Assembly: GCA_022837595.1 (NCBI GenBank)
Contig: JALHFX010000014.1
Coordinates: 13,406-77,405 of the forward strand
Length of the DNA: 64,000 nt
Direction: 5' to 3'
From: Propionibacterium sp.
GTDB lineage: Bacteria > Actinomycetota > Actinomycetes > Propionibacteriales > Propionibacteriaceae
Made by a program: the position numbers and the translations under genes. The number at the start of each line of letters is the position of its first letter. Position 1 is the first letter of the stretch. Below, one piece after another: positions 26,149 through 35,268 of this stretch. The notes below the pieces were generated by a model. It was not told the DNA's origin, searched no databases, and worked only from the letters and a program-made list of their open reading frames with translations.

Positions 26149-27650
26149 AGTCTCTCCTTGAGGGCGGCGAGTGAGGAGACGAGTTTGGGCAGCACCAAGC
26201 CCAGTGGAAGCGCGGCGACGAAGCTGCTGTCCTGGGCCCCGTAGCAGGGGCGGATGCGGAGCCGGGCGGTGGAGGCGAGGGCATCGATCGCAGCTCGGGC
26301 TTCGGGGAGCCGCTCGCGGTCGGTGACGGTGGCGGTGATCAGGGCACCAAAGTTCAACAGGCCCGCCCCGGCGGCTTCTTCGGCGGCGGTCGCCTCTGCT
26401 GACCGCGTGTCCATCAGCGAGCGGGCGGTCGGCCGCTCGGTTGAGGTGGCCCGGAACGTGGCGGCCCGCAGGTCGGCTTCCACCATCGCGGCCGCCACCG
26501 CAGGGTTGATCGGGCGATACAGCAAGGTGACGCGTTTCCGGTCGATCTGCGGGTGCGGAGCCAGTAGCCGTGCCAGTACGGACGATTGGACATTGCCGCG
26601 TGGCGGTGAGCTCATCTGCCAGGTCACCGACCACGCCGAATCGTGCCGGTAGGTGTCCCAATCTGCTTGGTGAGCGGCGGGCCCGATGTCTATCCAGTCC
26701 AACTCGACATCCTCGTTGCCGGCGTGGCTGCGGGCGATCAGGTCCGCGGTCTGCGGGTCGTAGGCGACCCGGACGATCTCACACAGTTCGGCAGCATCGA
26801 CCAGCCGCGTGGCACCTGCCCCGGTCGATGCCAACGCGCCGGTCAGGCCCGGCAAGCGGGCAGCGAGGTCACGACCGACCTCGTCACTGGAGCGGCGCCG
26901 CCCAGACGTGCTGACGGCCGTCACCGTGATCGCGACCCACGCTTGGATCGTCGACGACCCGGATGGGTAGGTCTCGACGATCTCGGCGAGCATCGCCTGC
27001 GCAAACGAGGGTGCGTTCGGGTCCATCGATCCGGCGACCTCGTGGGCGAGCCGATGCCCACAATCGGGGGCCGTCTCAATCGTCACCGAGACCGCCTCCA
27101 CCCCGGGTTCCTCACCGAGGGTGGCCAGCCAGTGCCCCCAGTCGGCGACCCACGTGTCGATCTGGGGTTGATCGACCAGCGCGGCGCCGTCCGGCTCACA
27201 CGAGATGACCACCGTGAAGGTGGCCGTCGCCGGCGAGTGGACGAGCGCGAAGGGTCGGGCGTAGGCGTCGGTATGCTCGCTCAGCCGCAGCGACGCCGCG
27301 ATACCGGGAAGCTGGCAGGTGCCCCACGGGGTCATACCCAACGGCCCCGACCGATACAGGTGGGCGCCGCGGCGGGCCGCCGAATGGTAGGCGATCCGTG
27401 CCGACACGCGGTCGAGCAGGCTCGAGCCGTGCTGGTCGCGCACCGCCACGGTCGCCAGCACACCCGCCACAAGGCCGAACGCGACAGCACCCCACAGCAG
27501 GCCGGAGACCATGACCACCAACACCACCGTGACCAGACCGGCGAACAAGACGCCGGTACCCCACGATCCCAACCCGAATAGGCCGGCGGTGGTGGGCCTC
27601 CTGAAATTCCCGTAGGTTCGGATCCGCACTAATTCACTGCTGGGCGCCAT
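26145..27650 (-). CDS. SCO6880-family conjugation protein (PrgI/VirB4 N-terminal-like)
   Basis: The 501-residue protein matches the SCO6880 family of actinobacterial transfer clusters. It begins with VRIRTYGNFRRPTTAGLF, then two membrane helices (about 25-65, GVLFAGLVTVVLVVMVSGLL), then the ARRGAHLYRSGPLG block. The long soluble region resembles the N-terminal part of VirB4. ATG 27650 is preceded by GGAAGTAGGTGG. An in-frame GTG at 27659 is an alternative. It overlaps the TrbL-like gene upstream and the ATPase gene downstream. It probably forms part of the inner-membrane complex. Confidence 0.82.
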   Translation of the reverse strand: MAPSSELVRIRTYGNFRRPTTAGLFGLGSWGTGVLFAGLVTVVLVVMVSGLLWGAVAFGLVAGVLATVAVRDQHGSSLLDRVSARIAYHSAARRGAHLYRSGPLGMTPWGTCQLPGIAASLRLSEHTDAYARPFALVHSPATATFTVVISCEPDGAALVDQPQIDTWVADWGHWLATLGEEPGVEAVSVTIETAPDCGHRLAHEVAGSMDPNAPSFAQAMLAEIVETYPSGSSTIQAWVAITVTAVSTSGRRRSSDEVGRDLAARLPGLTGALASTGAGATRLVDAAELCEIVRVAYDPQTADLIARSHAGNEDVELDWIDIGPAAHQADWDTYRHDSAWSVTWQMSSPPRGNVQSSVLARLLAPHPQIDRKRVTLLYRPINPAVAAAMVEADLRAATFRATSTERPTARSLMDTRSAEATAAEEAAGAGLLNFGALITATVTDRERLPEARAAIDALASTARLRIRPCYGAQDSSFVAALPLGLVLPKLVSSLAALKERL

Positions 27651-29253
27651 CAGGGCCACCTACTTCCTTGCCGACCGACTCGTTGATTCCCCGCCGAGCG
27701 CTGTCGACGGCCTGCATGCCCACTGATGCGACCGCACCCGCCGGGCCTATCCCAGCCGCGGCCCCCGAGGCGGCGGCCCCGGACGCGGACGCGCTCATCA
27801 CACCCGCGAAGCCACCACTGGACACAGCCGTGTTGCTTCCAGATGCCGCTGGCGGGTTGCCAGCCGAGCTGCTGGCCGGCGTCGACCCGGACGGACCATG
27901 TGCCTGCCGGGCAGGTCCGGAGCCACCAGAGGTGCCGTGCCCACCGGCGGCGGGCCCAGCACCAGGCCCGGTGCAGCCGGAGGGGCCGGCGGGGCCTGGT
28001 GGGCCTCCAGCACTGGCCGGTCCGCGTCCGCCCGGCGCCCCGGTATTGCCGGTCGGACCGCCAGCTCCAGGACCGCCGCTTGTCGCGGCTGCTGTTCCGC
28101 CGCGCTGGGCGGCTGCGAGCGCGCCGGTCGGCAGGGCCATGGCTGCCATGGCTGCGGTGCCGCCGAGGCCTCCGCCGGACGCGACCGCTGCGGTCGCCGG
28201 CACAATCAACGCCATCAACGCTTCGGCGCGGGTTTCGGTGTTGTCGCCGACGAGCGTGAACGCAGCCGCGTAGATAATGGCGGCCGCCGGCTTGTAGAGG
28301 ATCATCCCGACCAGCCAGCCAATGGTCTTCTTGAACATCTGCCCGCCCACCGCGGTGTTGGTGGCCGCGGCAGACATCGGCAACATCCCAGACAACACGA
28401 CCAGCATCGCCGAACGAACCACCATCAACACGATCTGAGTGATGACGGCCAGGATCGCCAGTAGCCCGAGGATCACCGTGAGCAGGCCGGGAAGAGTGGG
28501 CGCGGGGGCGCCCTCAGCCGCCTGGAATAACAGCTCGCCCATGGCTTGGGAGAAGCAGGTGCCATCGGCATCCAGACTGCACCCCATCGACCCGTCAAGG
28601 ATCCACTCCGCGAACGCATCCGCGGCTGCGGTGAGCAGACTGACCGTGGTCACCCCCGCCCCAGACACCACCGCCAAAGTAAGGATGGACCGCACCACGT
28701 CCATGCCCGGCTCGCTGCGCTGCTGCCAGGCCATCTTGACCCCGCCCGCGATCACCCCGATCGCCGCCACCACAAGCATGTACCAGTACAGCGATGCCTG
28801 CAGGTAGGCCACCGGCGCCGAACCCTGCACACTGCCCGTCGGCGCAACGGCCGATACGATCCCGACCGATGCCGAAACCACAATCGTCGCGACCAACACG
28901 ATGCCGATGGAACCGACATGCTCGGCGGCATTGCGGCGCACCGCGGCGACCCGGACCCCGGCAGCGATCAACGAGAGCACCATGATCCCGAACGCGATCG
29001 ACATCACCCAACCGAGCACCGTCTCAATACCATCTGCGCCGGGGGCATGGTCGCCGGCCGCACGCATCGAGGAACCCCCGCCCCCGCCGATCAGCAACGG
29101 TGTATTGATCCGGACCCACGCAGTCGCCAGGGTCCCCATCAACTCGCCCAGCGTCTCAGTGACTGCGATCGCCAGCCGGTCGAGTGCGCTGGTAGCAAGC
29201 GAGGCAGTGCCCTCGGTCAACTTGCACCGGAAGTCGAACAGGCCACATTCCAT
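27634..29253 (-). CDS. TrbL/VirB6-like polytopic conjugation membrane protein
   Basis: The 539-residue protein has a periplasmic start with three cysteines (MECGLFDFRCK), then at least six hydrophobic helices such as VLGWVMSIAFGIMVLSLIAA and ITQIVLMVVRSAMLVVLSGM. QMFKKTIGWLVGMILYKPAA is typical of TrbL. The C-terminal 170 residues are Gly/Ala/Pro-rich and probably disordered. TrbL/VirB6 proteins form the inner-membrane channel platform. Only four bases separate it from the gene upstream at 29257. Confidence 0.82.
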   Translation of the reverse strand: MECGLFDFRCKLTEGTASLATSALDRLAIAVTETLGELMGTLATAWVRINTPLLIGGGGGSSMRAAGDHAPGADGIETVLGWVMSIAFGIMVLSLIAAGVRVAAVRRNAAEHVGSIGIVLVATIVVSASVGIVSAVAPTGSVQGSAPVAYLQASLYWYMLVVAAIGVIAGGVKMAWQQRSEPGMDVVRSILTLAVVSGAGVTTVSLLTAAADAFAEWILDGSMGCSLDADGTCFSQAMGELLFQAAEGAPAPTLPGLLTVILGLLAILAVITQIVLMVVRSAMLVVLSGMLPMSAAATNTAVGGQMFKKTIGWLVGMILYKPAAAIIYAAAFTLVGDNTETRAEALMALIVPATAAVASGGGLGGTAAMAAMALPTGALAAAQRGGTAAATSGGPGAGGPTGNTGAPGGRGPASAGGPPGPAGPSGCTGPGAGPAAGGHGTSGGSGPARQAHGPSGSTPASSSAGNPPAASGSNTAVSSGGFAGVMSASASGAAASGAAAGIGPAGAVASVGMQAVDSARRGINESVGKEVGGPDGAQQ

Positions 29254-29256
29254 CGC

Positions 29257-29976
29257 TCAGATCCCAGCCCAGATGATGAACCCGACCAGCGAGGGCGGCC
29301 ACGAGTAAGTGACCGCCAAGTCCTGGGTGGCCCCTTCTCCACGCACACCGTAACGCCAGTCCCCGTCGTACCAAACCAGCTCGACCATCACGGACCCGTA
29401 GCCGCCATTGGTGGTCTGCATGCCGAGCTCGACGACCGCGGTACTGCCGTCATAGCTGACTATCCGGAAGCCGCGCAGTTGTCCGCCACCAGACGAAGAC
29501 GACGAGGGCTGCGGGCTGGCCAGCAGTCGATCCCGCAGCGCGCCGGGAACCAGCGCGTCACTGGCCAGCCGGCCAGCCAGTGACGGTTCCGAGCCCATCG
29601 CCGCCAAGTTCACTGCGGCCACCAGTGCCCCGACCGGGGTCCTCGCGTAGCAGTGCCGGTAGCCGTCCTCATCCACCATCGCGGGCCCGGCGTCCTCGAC
29701 GGCAGGGGCGGCCATCGTGCCGATCAGTACCCAGGTGGCGTCCGGACCCGTGGTCACAGTGCCACTCATCTCGACCGGTGCATCCGGGCAGCTGCCCTCA
29801 GGTGCTGGTGCGGTCGCGGCGGGTGTCACCACACCCTGCGGGCCATCCGGGCGGGTCGCGATCCGCCAGACCACGACTACTCCGGTCACGACGATGGCCA
29901 GGACGACCGCTGCGGCCACCCACGTCCACGTCACCGGCCGGCGTGCGGCCGGCGGCTTCGGCTGCTGTTCACCCAT
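29257..29976 (-). CDS. Membrane-anchored conjugation accessory protein, VirB8-like topology
   Basis: The 239-residue protein has a short cytoplasmic tail, a single helix (VAAAVVLAIVVTGVVVVW, about residues 21-38) and an external domain ending ELVWYDGDWRYGVRGEGA. That topology and operon position suit a VirB8/TcpC-type channel component, but the sequence similarity is too weak for me to assign it. The ATG at 29976 is preceded by GAGGAGGAAT. The frame extends upstream without a credible start. Confidence 0.65.
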   Translation of the reverse strand: MGEQQPKPPAARRPVTWTWVAAAVVLAIVVTGVVVVWRIATRPDGPQGVVTPAATAPAPEGSCPDAPVEMSGTVTTGPDATWVLIGTMAAPAVEDAGPAMVDEDGYRHCYARTPVGALVAAVNLAAMGSEPSLAGRLASDALVPGALRDRLLASPQPSSSSSGGGQLRGFRIVSYDGSTAVVELGMQTTNGGYGSVMVELVWYDGDWRYGVRGEGATQDLAVTYSWPPSLVGFIIWAGI

Positions 29977-29993
29977 GACGATTCCTCCTCTTG

Positions 29994-30242
29994 TCAGGCG
30001 GCAATGAACGAGACGAGAGCGAACGCTGCCGAGGCGATGACAACACCCAGCAGCACGCTGCCGATGCTGTTGACGTGCTCGGAGCCGTCGCCGTGCCGGT
30101 TGCTGGCAATACCCATCCGCACGCCGGCGAAGATAAGCGAGACGACCAGAACGCCGAGGGCAATCCACTTGCCCCAACCGAGGATGGTCGTGAAGACCTC
30201 GAAACCGGGAGGCATCGAGCCAGTGCCGGGATCAGGAACCAT
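29994..30242 (-). CDS. Small two-helix membrane protein, VirB2/TrbC-like
   Basis: The 82-residue protein has two hydrophobic helices, KWIALGVLVVSLIFAGVRMG and SIGSVLLGVVIASAAFALVS, separated by a short polar loop. This is the pattern of pilin-like VirB2/TrbC subunits and of small components in actinobacterial transfer operons. A strong AAGGAG lies before the ATG. It overlaps the DUF6668-like gene by 11 bp. Confidence 0.65.
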   Translation of the reverse strand: MVPDPGTGSMPPGFEVFTTILGWGKWIALGVLVVSLIFAGVRMGIASNRHGDGSEHVNSIGSVLLGVVIASAAFALVSFIAA

Positions 30243-30822
30243 GATTGTTCTCCTTCTTACTGAGGTGGTGAGAGGGGACGACCGATGCCGCCACCGCGTT
30301 CAATTCGCCAACCAGGAGCGATAACCCGCTGACGCAGTCGGGGGTAGGTTCTGCACCTAGCCGCCAGGCTTCGACCCACGGCATCATCCACAACCGGGGT
30401 GCCCCGCCACTGACAACGTCCGCGAGATCGCGCAATGGCCGGGGTAGTCTGCCCGGGGCATCCGCGATCAGCACCAACCCGAGCAGCTGGGCGGTACCGG
30501 TGCGATTCGCGGCCCACTGCGCCAACGCCGACTGCGCGGCCAGCAGACCGCCGGCGCAGGTCCGGGCGGTAAGGATGCAACCATTACTGCCGGCCGGGCC
30601 CTGGGGCCAGCAGTGGTCGGCCGGAGTCCACGCCTCGTGCAAGCTGGCCAGCGTCGTTTCGCCGCTGCCACCGTGGGCGCCCACGATCCACAACTTCGGA
30701 CCCCGCAGGAACCGGCGAAGCGGCAGTCTCCGTTCGTGCTCCGGGATGCCTGGCTGAGGCCCGATCGGTGCCAGCCCACGATGGACGTGGAGCGAGGTGC
30801 GCGGATCGATGGTGGTAGTCAT
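30232..30822 (-). CDS. DUF6668-like protein with P-loop-type motif
   Basis: The 196-residue soluble protein contains KLWIVGAHGGSGETTLASL. This resembles a ParA/MinD Walker A, but with glutamate where the conserved lysine should be (GGSGETT), so ATP hydrolysis may be lost. LLGLVLIADAPGRLPRP resembles a degenerate Walker B/switch. Such proteins accompany actinobacterial transfer genes and are annotated DUF6668. The function is unknown. It overlaps the peptidase gene upstream by four bases. Confidence 0.65.
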   Translation of the reverse strand: MTTTIDPRTSLHVHRGLAPIGPQPGIPEHERRLPLRRFLRGPKLWIVGAHGGSGETTLASLHEAWTPADHCWPQGPAGSNGCILTARTCAGGLLAAQSALAQWAANRTGTAQLLGLVLIADAPGRLPRPLRDLADVVSGGAPRLWMMPWVEAWRLGAEPTPDCVSGLSLLVGELNAVAASVVPSHHLSKKENNHGS

Positions 30823-32231
30823 GACTGCATCCCGGTCTGGACGCCGTGCTCGGCGAGGAAGACCCGCGGGTCGACGTAGCTGCCCGCCACCAACACCTCG
30901 AAGTGCAGGTGGCAGCCGGTCGAGTCACCGGCAGCGCCGACCGCGCCGATCTGTTGACCGGCCTGCACCAGGTCGCCGGTGCGAACCAGCAGGCCCGCGG
31001 TGTACATGTGCCCGTACGTTGTCACGACATCTCCTTCGTGTGAGATCTTGATCCAGTTGCCGTAGCCGGACGCTGGCCCGGCGAACGTCACCGTGCCCGA
31101 CGAGGCAGCCCAGATCGGCGCGTCGCATGAGGCCGCGAAGTCGGTTCCGTAGTGCATACCGCCCCACCGCGCGCCGAAACCGGACGAGATCGCAGCATCC
31201 GAGGGCGCCGACCAGCCCTGCCCGTTCACCTGCCCAGGAGATGTCGGTGTGGTGCAGCTGACCGCCAGGGTGGAACTGCCGTCACCGGTGAGCGACAGGT
31301 GGACATGGTCCATATGGTTCTGCGTGGGTGACCCGCGGTCCTCCATCAGCCGCCAACCCTCGCCGGGCCGCTCAGGTGACCAGATCCGCTGCTGCCAGAT
31401 GATGTAGGCCACGCCCAGGTCGGTCGCGTTCGCCATCAGGTACTCGGCCAGCCGGTCACCGACCGCGGTCCCGTCGGTGATGTCGTTGATCATGAAATCC
31501 AGCGCCAAACCCGCGGGATGGCCTTGCGGGTCATAGATCTCGGTCGCTGGGTCACGCCAGCCGCCCACCGTCCGGATCCCGAACATCGCACCGACAGTGT
31601 TGGCAACCACTGCCGTCTGCGGCCGTACCGGACCGATCTCGTATGGCGACGTGCTGGCCGAAGCAGCATCACCGGCCGGTTGGACGCCCGCCAGGCCCTG
31701 CACGATCAGGCCAGCCGGCTCCCAGAACGGCCGGTAGTGGTACGGATCGGCGTTGCGCTGTACCGCGTTCGCCACCAGCGTCGGCTCCATCGCCTCCCGG
31801 CCCGACACCTCGGACAGCACCCGGAAAAAGGCGAGCGCCGACCGGTACGGGTCCATGCGCTCCTCGTAGGTTCCCCAAGCACCGTTGTCACGCTGCTGGA
31901 ACAGGCCCCGCGAGTCCGGCCCGGCCGCGTCGCCAAAATCCAGCGCCCGCAGTGTGGATTCACCGATCGCGGTCATCACACCGATCTGCTGGTCCCGCAC
32001 CGTCAGCCCCATCGACGCTCCAGCGGCCATGATGTGGGCGGCGTTGACCAGCTGCTCGCCGGCGAACCCGGCGATCGGGCCAGCGGGAACCGATGCCGGA
32101 TCCACCACCGCCGCCACACCATCCGGCACGCACGCCGTGTCGGCCTCGTCGAACATGACGAACCCGACCACCATCACGATCAGGGCTACGGGCACCATCA
32201 CAGCGACCAGCGCCGTCCGCTGCCAGTTCAC
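30819..32231 (-). CDS. Membrane-anchored peptidoglycan hydrolase with M23 peptidase domain
   Basis: The 470-residue protein would open the cell wall for the transfer channel. A signal anchor (TALVAVMVPVALIVMVVGFV) is followed by a region with DSRGLFQQRDNGAWGTYEER, typical of lytic-transglycosylase-like domains in transfer clusters. The C-terminal M23 peptidase has GMHYGTDFAA (zinc His and Asp), HMYTAGLLV-type core and GCHLHFEVL (HxH). The GTG at 32231 overlaps the lipoprotein stop (GTGA). Zinc ligands appear intact. Confidence 0.88.
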   Translation of the reverse strand: MNWQRTALVAVMVPVALIVMVVGFVMFDEADTACVPDGVAAVVDPASVPAGPIAGFAGEQLVNAAHIMAAGASMGLTVRDQQIGVMTAIGESTLRALDFGDAAGPDSRGLFQQRDNGAWGTYEERMDPYRSALAFFRVLSEVSGREAMEPTLVANAVQRNADPYHYRPFWEPAGLIVQGLAGVQPAGDAASASTSPYEIGPVRPQTAVVANTVGAMFGIRTVGGWRDPATEIYDPQGHPAGLALDFMINDITDGTAVGDRLAEYLMANATDLGVAYIIWQQRIWSPERPGEGWRLMEDRGSPTQNHMDHVHLSLTGDGSSTLAVSCTTPTSPGQVNGQGWSAPSDAAISSGFGARWGGMHYGTDFAASCDAPIWAASSGTVTFAGPASGYGNWIKISHEGDVVTTYGHMYTAGLLVRTGDLVQAGQQIGAVGAAGDSTGCHLHFEVLVAGSYVDPRVFLAEHGVQTGMQS

Positions 32232-32746
32232 GACAACACCTCGGGGGCAACAAACCGCTCCACCCGCCAAACCGGGTCGAGGTCGGTGCGAGAGACGATC
32301 ACCAGGTAGGCGCCCACATCGGTGGGTACCGATACCCTGGCCACCTCCGGGGTCGTCCACTCAGGCAGCAGTGGCGGGTCGGTGACCTCGCTGACCGGGA
32401 TCGTTTCCGGGTCCACCGTGACATAGGCCGAAGCCGCCTGCGCCGACAACAGCGGCACCAGATCAGCCCACCACACCTCGAACGGCACGTCCGGACGCGC
32501 GTACAACACCATCGCCTCTTCAGCCAGCTCCACCGCTGCGTCGCGGCTGGACTCGTCCAACCCGAGCCGTCCTGGCCTCGGCGGCTCTGCAGTAGTGCCG
32601 TCCGACCAGACCACCGGCGCCGACATCGAAGTGCCCGCGGACCTGCTTGCTGAAGGCTCAGGAGACTCTGACGCTGAACCCACACCGGAAGTCTGGGAGC
32701 AGCCCGCCAAGGCCACGACGATCAGCCCCGCGACACACAAACGCAT
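32228..32746 (-). CDS. Lipoprotein of the conjugation operon
   Basis: The 172-residue protein starts MRLCVAGLIVVALAGCSQTS, a lipoprotein signal peptide with lipobox LAGC. A Ser/Pro-rich linker follows, then a mature domain with YARPDVPFEVWWADLVPLLS. It ends ARVSVPTDVGAYLVIVSRTD with aromatic PVWRVERF. The ATG at 32746 has TTGGAGG upstream. A longer in-frame extension to 32986 has no good start. It would sit on the outer face of the membrane beside the peptidase. Confidence 0.75.
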   Translation of the reverse strand: MRLCVAGLIVVALAGCSQTSGVGSASESPEPSASRSAGTSMSAPVVWSDGTTAEPPRPGRLGLDESSRDAAVELAEEAMVLYARPDVPFEVWWADLVPLLSAQAASAYVTVDPETIPVSEVTDPPLLPEWTTPEVARVSVPTDVGAYLVIVSRTDLDPVWRVERFVAPEVLS

Positions 32747-32817
32747 GATCAACCTCCAAGGATGGGAACCGCTCGCTCCTGATGTCCTCGGACGCGTGCA
32801 CGACTGCGCACCGTTCA

Positions 32818-34485
32818 TCAGTGCTCCACCCCCAACTGCGCCTGCACCCGAGCCAGGCCACGTCGCATATGCCGCCGAACCGTCGTGCTCGGCATGTCCA
32901 GGCGGCGACTGATCGCCTCCAACGCGACCGGCTGCCCACTCGGACCAAAGCCCATCGCTTCCCGCAGGATCTGATTCGACGGCCACGGCAGCCGCCCCAC
33001 CAACTCAGCTGCCCGATGTCCATCCACCGCAACCACCGCCACCGCTGCTGGATCCGGGGACTCACCAACCAAATAGCGCGGGTCGATCACGCGTTCGTCG
33101 GCGCGATGCCGGCTATCGACGTTCATGTCCACCGGAACCGGCAGACGCGCATAATCCCGGAAGTAACCGGCCTGGGCCCATTCCGACACCTTCAGGGAAT
33201 ACGAAAGCCACCTGGATCTGCGGGGATCCCAGCGATGCGCGGCAGCCGCGACCGCAACCGCGCCCACCGCAAACCTCTCGTCCAGCTCACCGTGGAAGCG
33301 GCGCACCCGTGACCAGATCGCCGGCTGCACGCTCGCTACCAGCACGCCCACCGCGTGGCGCCCATCCGCAGCCAGATCAGACAACTCGGCCTGCGATGCA
33401 TGGGGGAGCAGTCCCTTCGCAGCAGGAATCCCACTCAAGGCAGCATGGGCGATGACCCCAATGTCGCGGCGGGCGGCCAGCTCCCGCTCCAGATAAGGCG
33501 TCAACTCCACCGCCTCGACCGACGGCACCTCAACCGCCGAACTCATCACCGGTGGCGCCGCGGGCCTGGGCTGTGCTGACGTGCCGGCCACCGTGTCGTC
33601 CGCAGGAGTGCTGACCAGCTCTACTGGCCGGTTAGCGTCAATGATCCGGACGACAACTGACTCCAACTGTTCCGCGGACGCCACGAGCCTGCTCGCGGGG
33701 TCCGGGGTGAGTGCGGCGGCGACAAGCAAGTTCCCAGCCACACCGCTGCGGAGCAGCGCCATCAAGGTTTCACCTGTGGCAGCGCGGCCCGTCAGTGCGG
33801 TCCGCAGCTCAACGGCAGCCATCGACAGCCCCGTCATGTCCTGCATCGACAACGCGGACCGCTCCGAGGATCTCGTCCAGCCCGTGATCGACTGCCGCCA
33901 ACGAGCTGAGGACTCGTCCAACTGCACAATCAGCCGGTTCGCGCCGAGTTCGGCAGCCGGCCCCGGGGACATCCTCGACACCAAGCGCCTGGTCAGCTGC
34001 AACAGACCAGCCTGCTGGCGACCAATGGCCGCGGCCACCTGAGGCGTTGCGTTCCGGCCGACAGCGGCGACCACCGATGACCAGCGACTCAACGCGGACT
34101 CCATCTCATCCAACTCTTGAGGTATTGGGACGCGGCGGAGCGCGGCTCGTTCGACGCCCTCCAACAGCGCGGCCACCGGATTTGTGAGCGCGTTTCGCCT
34201 CGCGGCGTGGGTCACCATCGCCACCACGGTCCTCACCTGTGATGTGGACACGGCAGGCGTACGACGAAGTGAATCAACGAGTGGACCGACGATGTCGTTC
34301 GCCCGCCCCTCGGCGTCCATGAGCCAGCTGACAGCCATGGCATACTCGACCGCCGTGTCTGGTTCACCCCGCGTAGCGAGCACGGCTCGGCTCGCCTGAA
34401 CGATCTCGACCCAATCGGCAACATCGAGTGCGTCGCCCTGGTTGACCAAGGCAACTGCCTGCTGGAGTGCGCTCGTCGTGGTCAT
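32818..34485 (-). CDS. Sigma-70-like regulatory protein heading the transfer operon
   Basis: The 555-residue protein has a long helical N-terminal region and a C-terminus resembling sigma factors. A region-2-like block reads AAAAHRWDPRRSRWLSYSLK and VSEWAQAGYFRDYARLPV. A region-4-like HTH reads VALEAISRRLDMPSTTVRRH and MRRGLARVQAQLG. Sigma-like proteins can direct transcription of a conjugative element's own operon. The core-binding residues cannot be confirmed by eye. The start MTTTSALQQ at 34485 overlaps the upstream gene by four bases. Confidence 0.6.
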   Translation of the reverse strand: MTTTSALQQAVALVNQGDALDVADWVEIVQASRAVLATRGEPDTAVEYAMAVSWLMDAEGRANDIVGPLVDSLRRTPAVSTSQVRTVVAMVTHAARRNALTNPVAALLEGVERAALRRVPIPQELDEMESALSRWSSVVAAVGRNATPQVAAAIGRQQAGLLQLTRRLVSRMSPGPAAELGANRLIVQLDESSARWRQSITGWTRSSERSALSMQDMTGLSMAAVELRTALTGRAATGETLMALLRSGVAGNLLVAAALTPDPASRLVASAEQLESVVVRIIDANRPVELVSTPADDTVAGTSAQPRPAAPPVMSSAVEVPSVEAVELTPYLERELAARRDIGVIAHAALSGIPAAKGLLPHASQAELSDLAADGRHAVGVLVASVQPAIWSRVRRFHGELDERFAVGAVAVAAAAHRWDPRRSRWLSYSLKVSEWAQAGYFRDYARLPVPVDMNVDSRHRADERVIDPRYLVGESPDPAAVAVVAVDGHRAAELVGRLPWPSNQILREAMGFGPSGQPVALEAISRRLDMPSTTVRRHMRRGLARVQAQLGVEH

Positions 34486-34826
34486 GGCAGCTGCACCACG
34501 TCGCTGACGGCCAACACAAACTGCACACCCGCGCTCAAAACCTCGCCGTCGAGCGCGTCCCAATCCCAAGACGCCAGCTCGGACTGCACCTGTCGCAGGC
34601 ACTGCTCGGCGGTTTGGCAGGCCACCGAATCGACCTGCTCCAACACCACGGCCGACCCATGCGGCGCCCATGCTTGCAGCACCAACATCTGCGCCGGCAA
34701 CGTGGACACCGAGAACCGCCACCACGCGTCCGCACTGCGCGGGTCCAAATCCGAGTCCAGACAATCCAACGCACGGTTGAGCAACACCCAGATCCGGCCG
34801 ATCGAAACGGCCACCTCATCGCTCAT
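34482..34826 (-). CDS. Small uncharacterised protein, first gene of the transfer operon
   Basis: The 114-residue acidic protein starts MSDEVAVSIGRIWVLLNRAL and includes the block LDSDLDPRSADAWWRFSVST. AGGAGG lies at the right distance before the ATG. A truncated copy of that block occurs at 43880-43985, so part of this operon was duplicated. I recognise no family. Confidence 0.6.
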   Translation of the reverse strand: MSDEVAVSIGRIWVLLNRALDCLDSDLDPRSADAWWRFSVSTLPAQMLVLQAWAPHGSAVVLEQVDSVACQTAEQCLRQVQSELASWDWDALDGEVLSAGVQFVLAVSDVVQLP

Positions 34827-35268
34827 CACACCCACCTCCTGCAACGGATGTGACGAGCGAGGGTCACGAGCGTCACCGTGCCCCACATGACTCATGCCAG
34901 CGCCTTCCAGTTCACCTCTGCTCTGGGGAATATTCGCTACGAGGCAGGCAAATCGTCAGTTATCCACAGGGTTTGTGTTCAAGCGGGCGGGGCAGCGGGC
35001 ATCAAGGCGTGCCATTCGCACCGTCAGCCAGCCGGCCGCCGGAGCGTACTGCGCCAACGACCGAAGCCACACGTACTGTGTCGACCATGTGCCGATCTGG
35101 AAGTGTCACTGCGTGGCTGTAGGTTGTTACGCAAGTGCCTTGCGAGACGAAGCGCGAACCGTGAAGGGATATCGGGATGGCAATGGAGCTCTGTCAAGCC
35201 TGGCTCGCGCAATTGGCGTCCCAAAGCGCCGAGCCCTTGAGTCAGAACGAGAAGGGCAACTGAACATC
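34827..35268. promoter_or_regulatory. Intergenic control region between the transfer operon and the TAC operon
   Basis: The two operons diverge from this 442-bp stretch. GTGAC at 34850-34854 and GTCAC at 34863-34867 and 34872-34876 form overlapping dyads about 25-50 bp before the transfer operon, a possible operator. TTATCCACA, a consensus DnaA box, is at 34960-34968, but it is single. An open frame runs through on the plus strand without a credible start or recognisable product. Confidence 0.4.

Noticed and set aside
34960..34968. Replication origin at a perfect DnaA box TTATCCACA
   Set aside because: A single box without further boxes or an AT-rich unwinding region is not enough.
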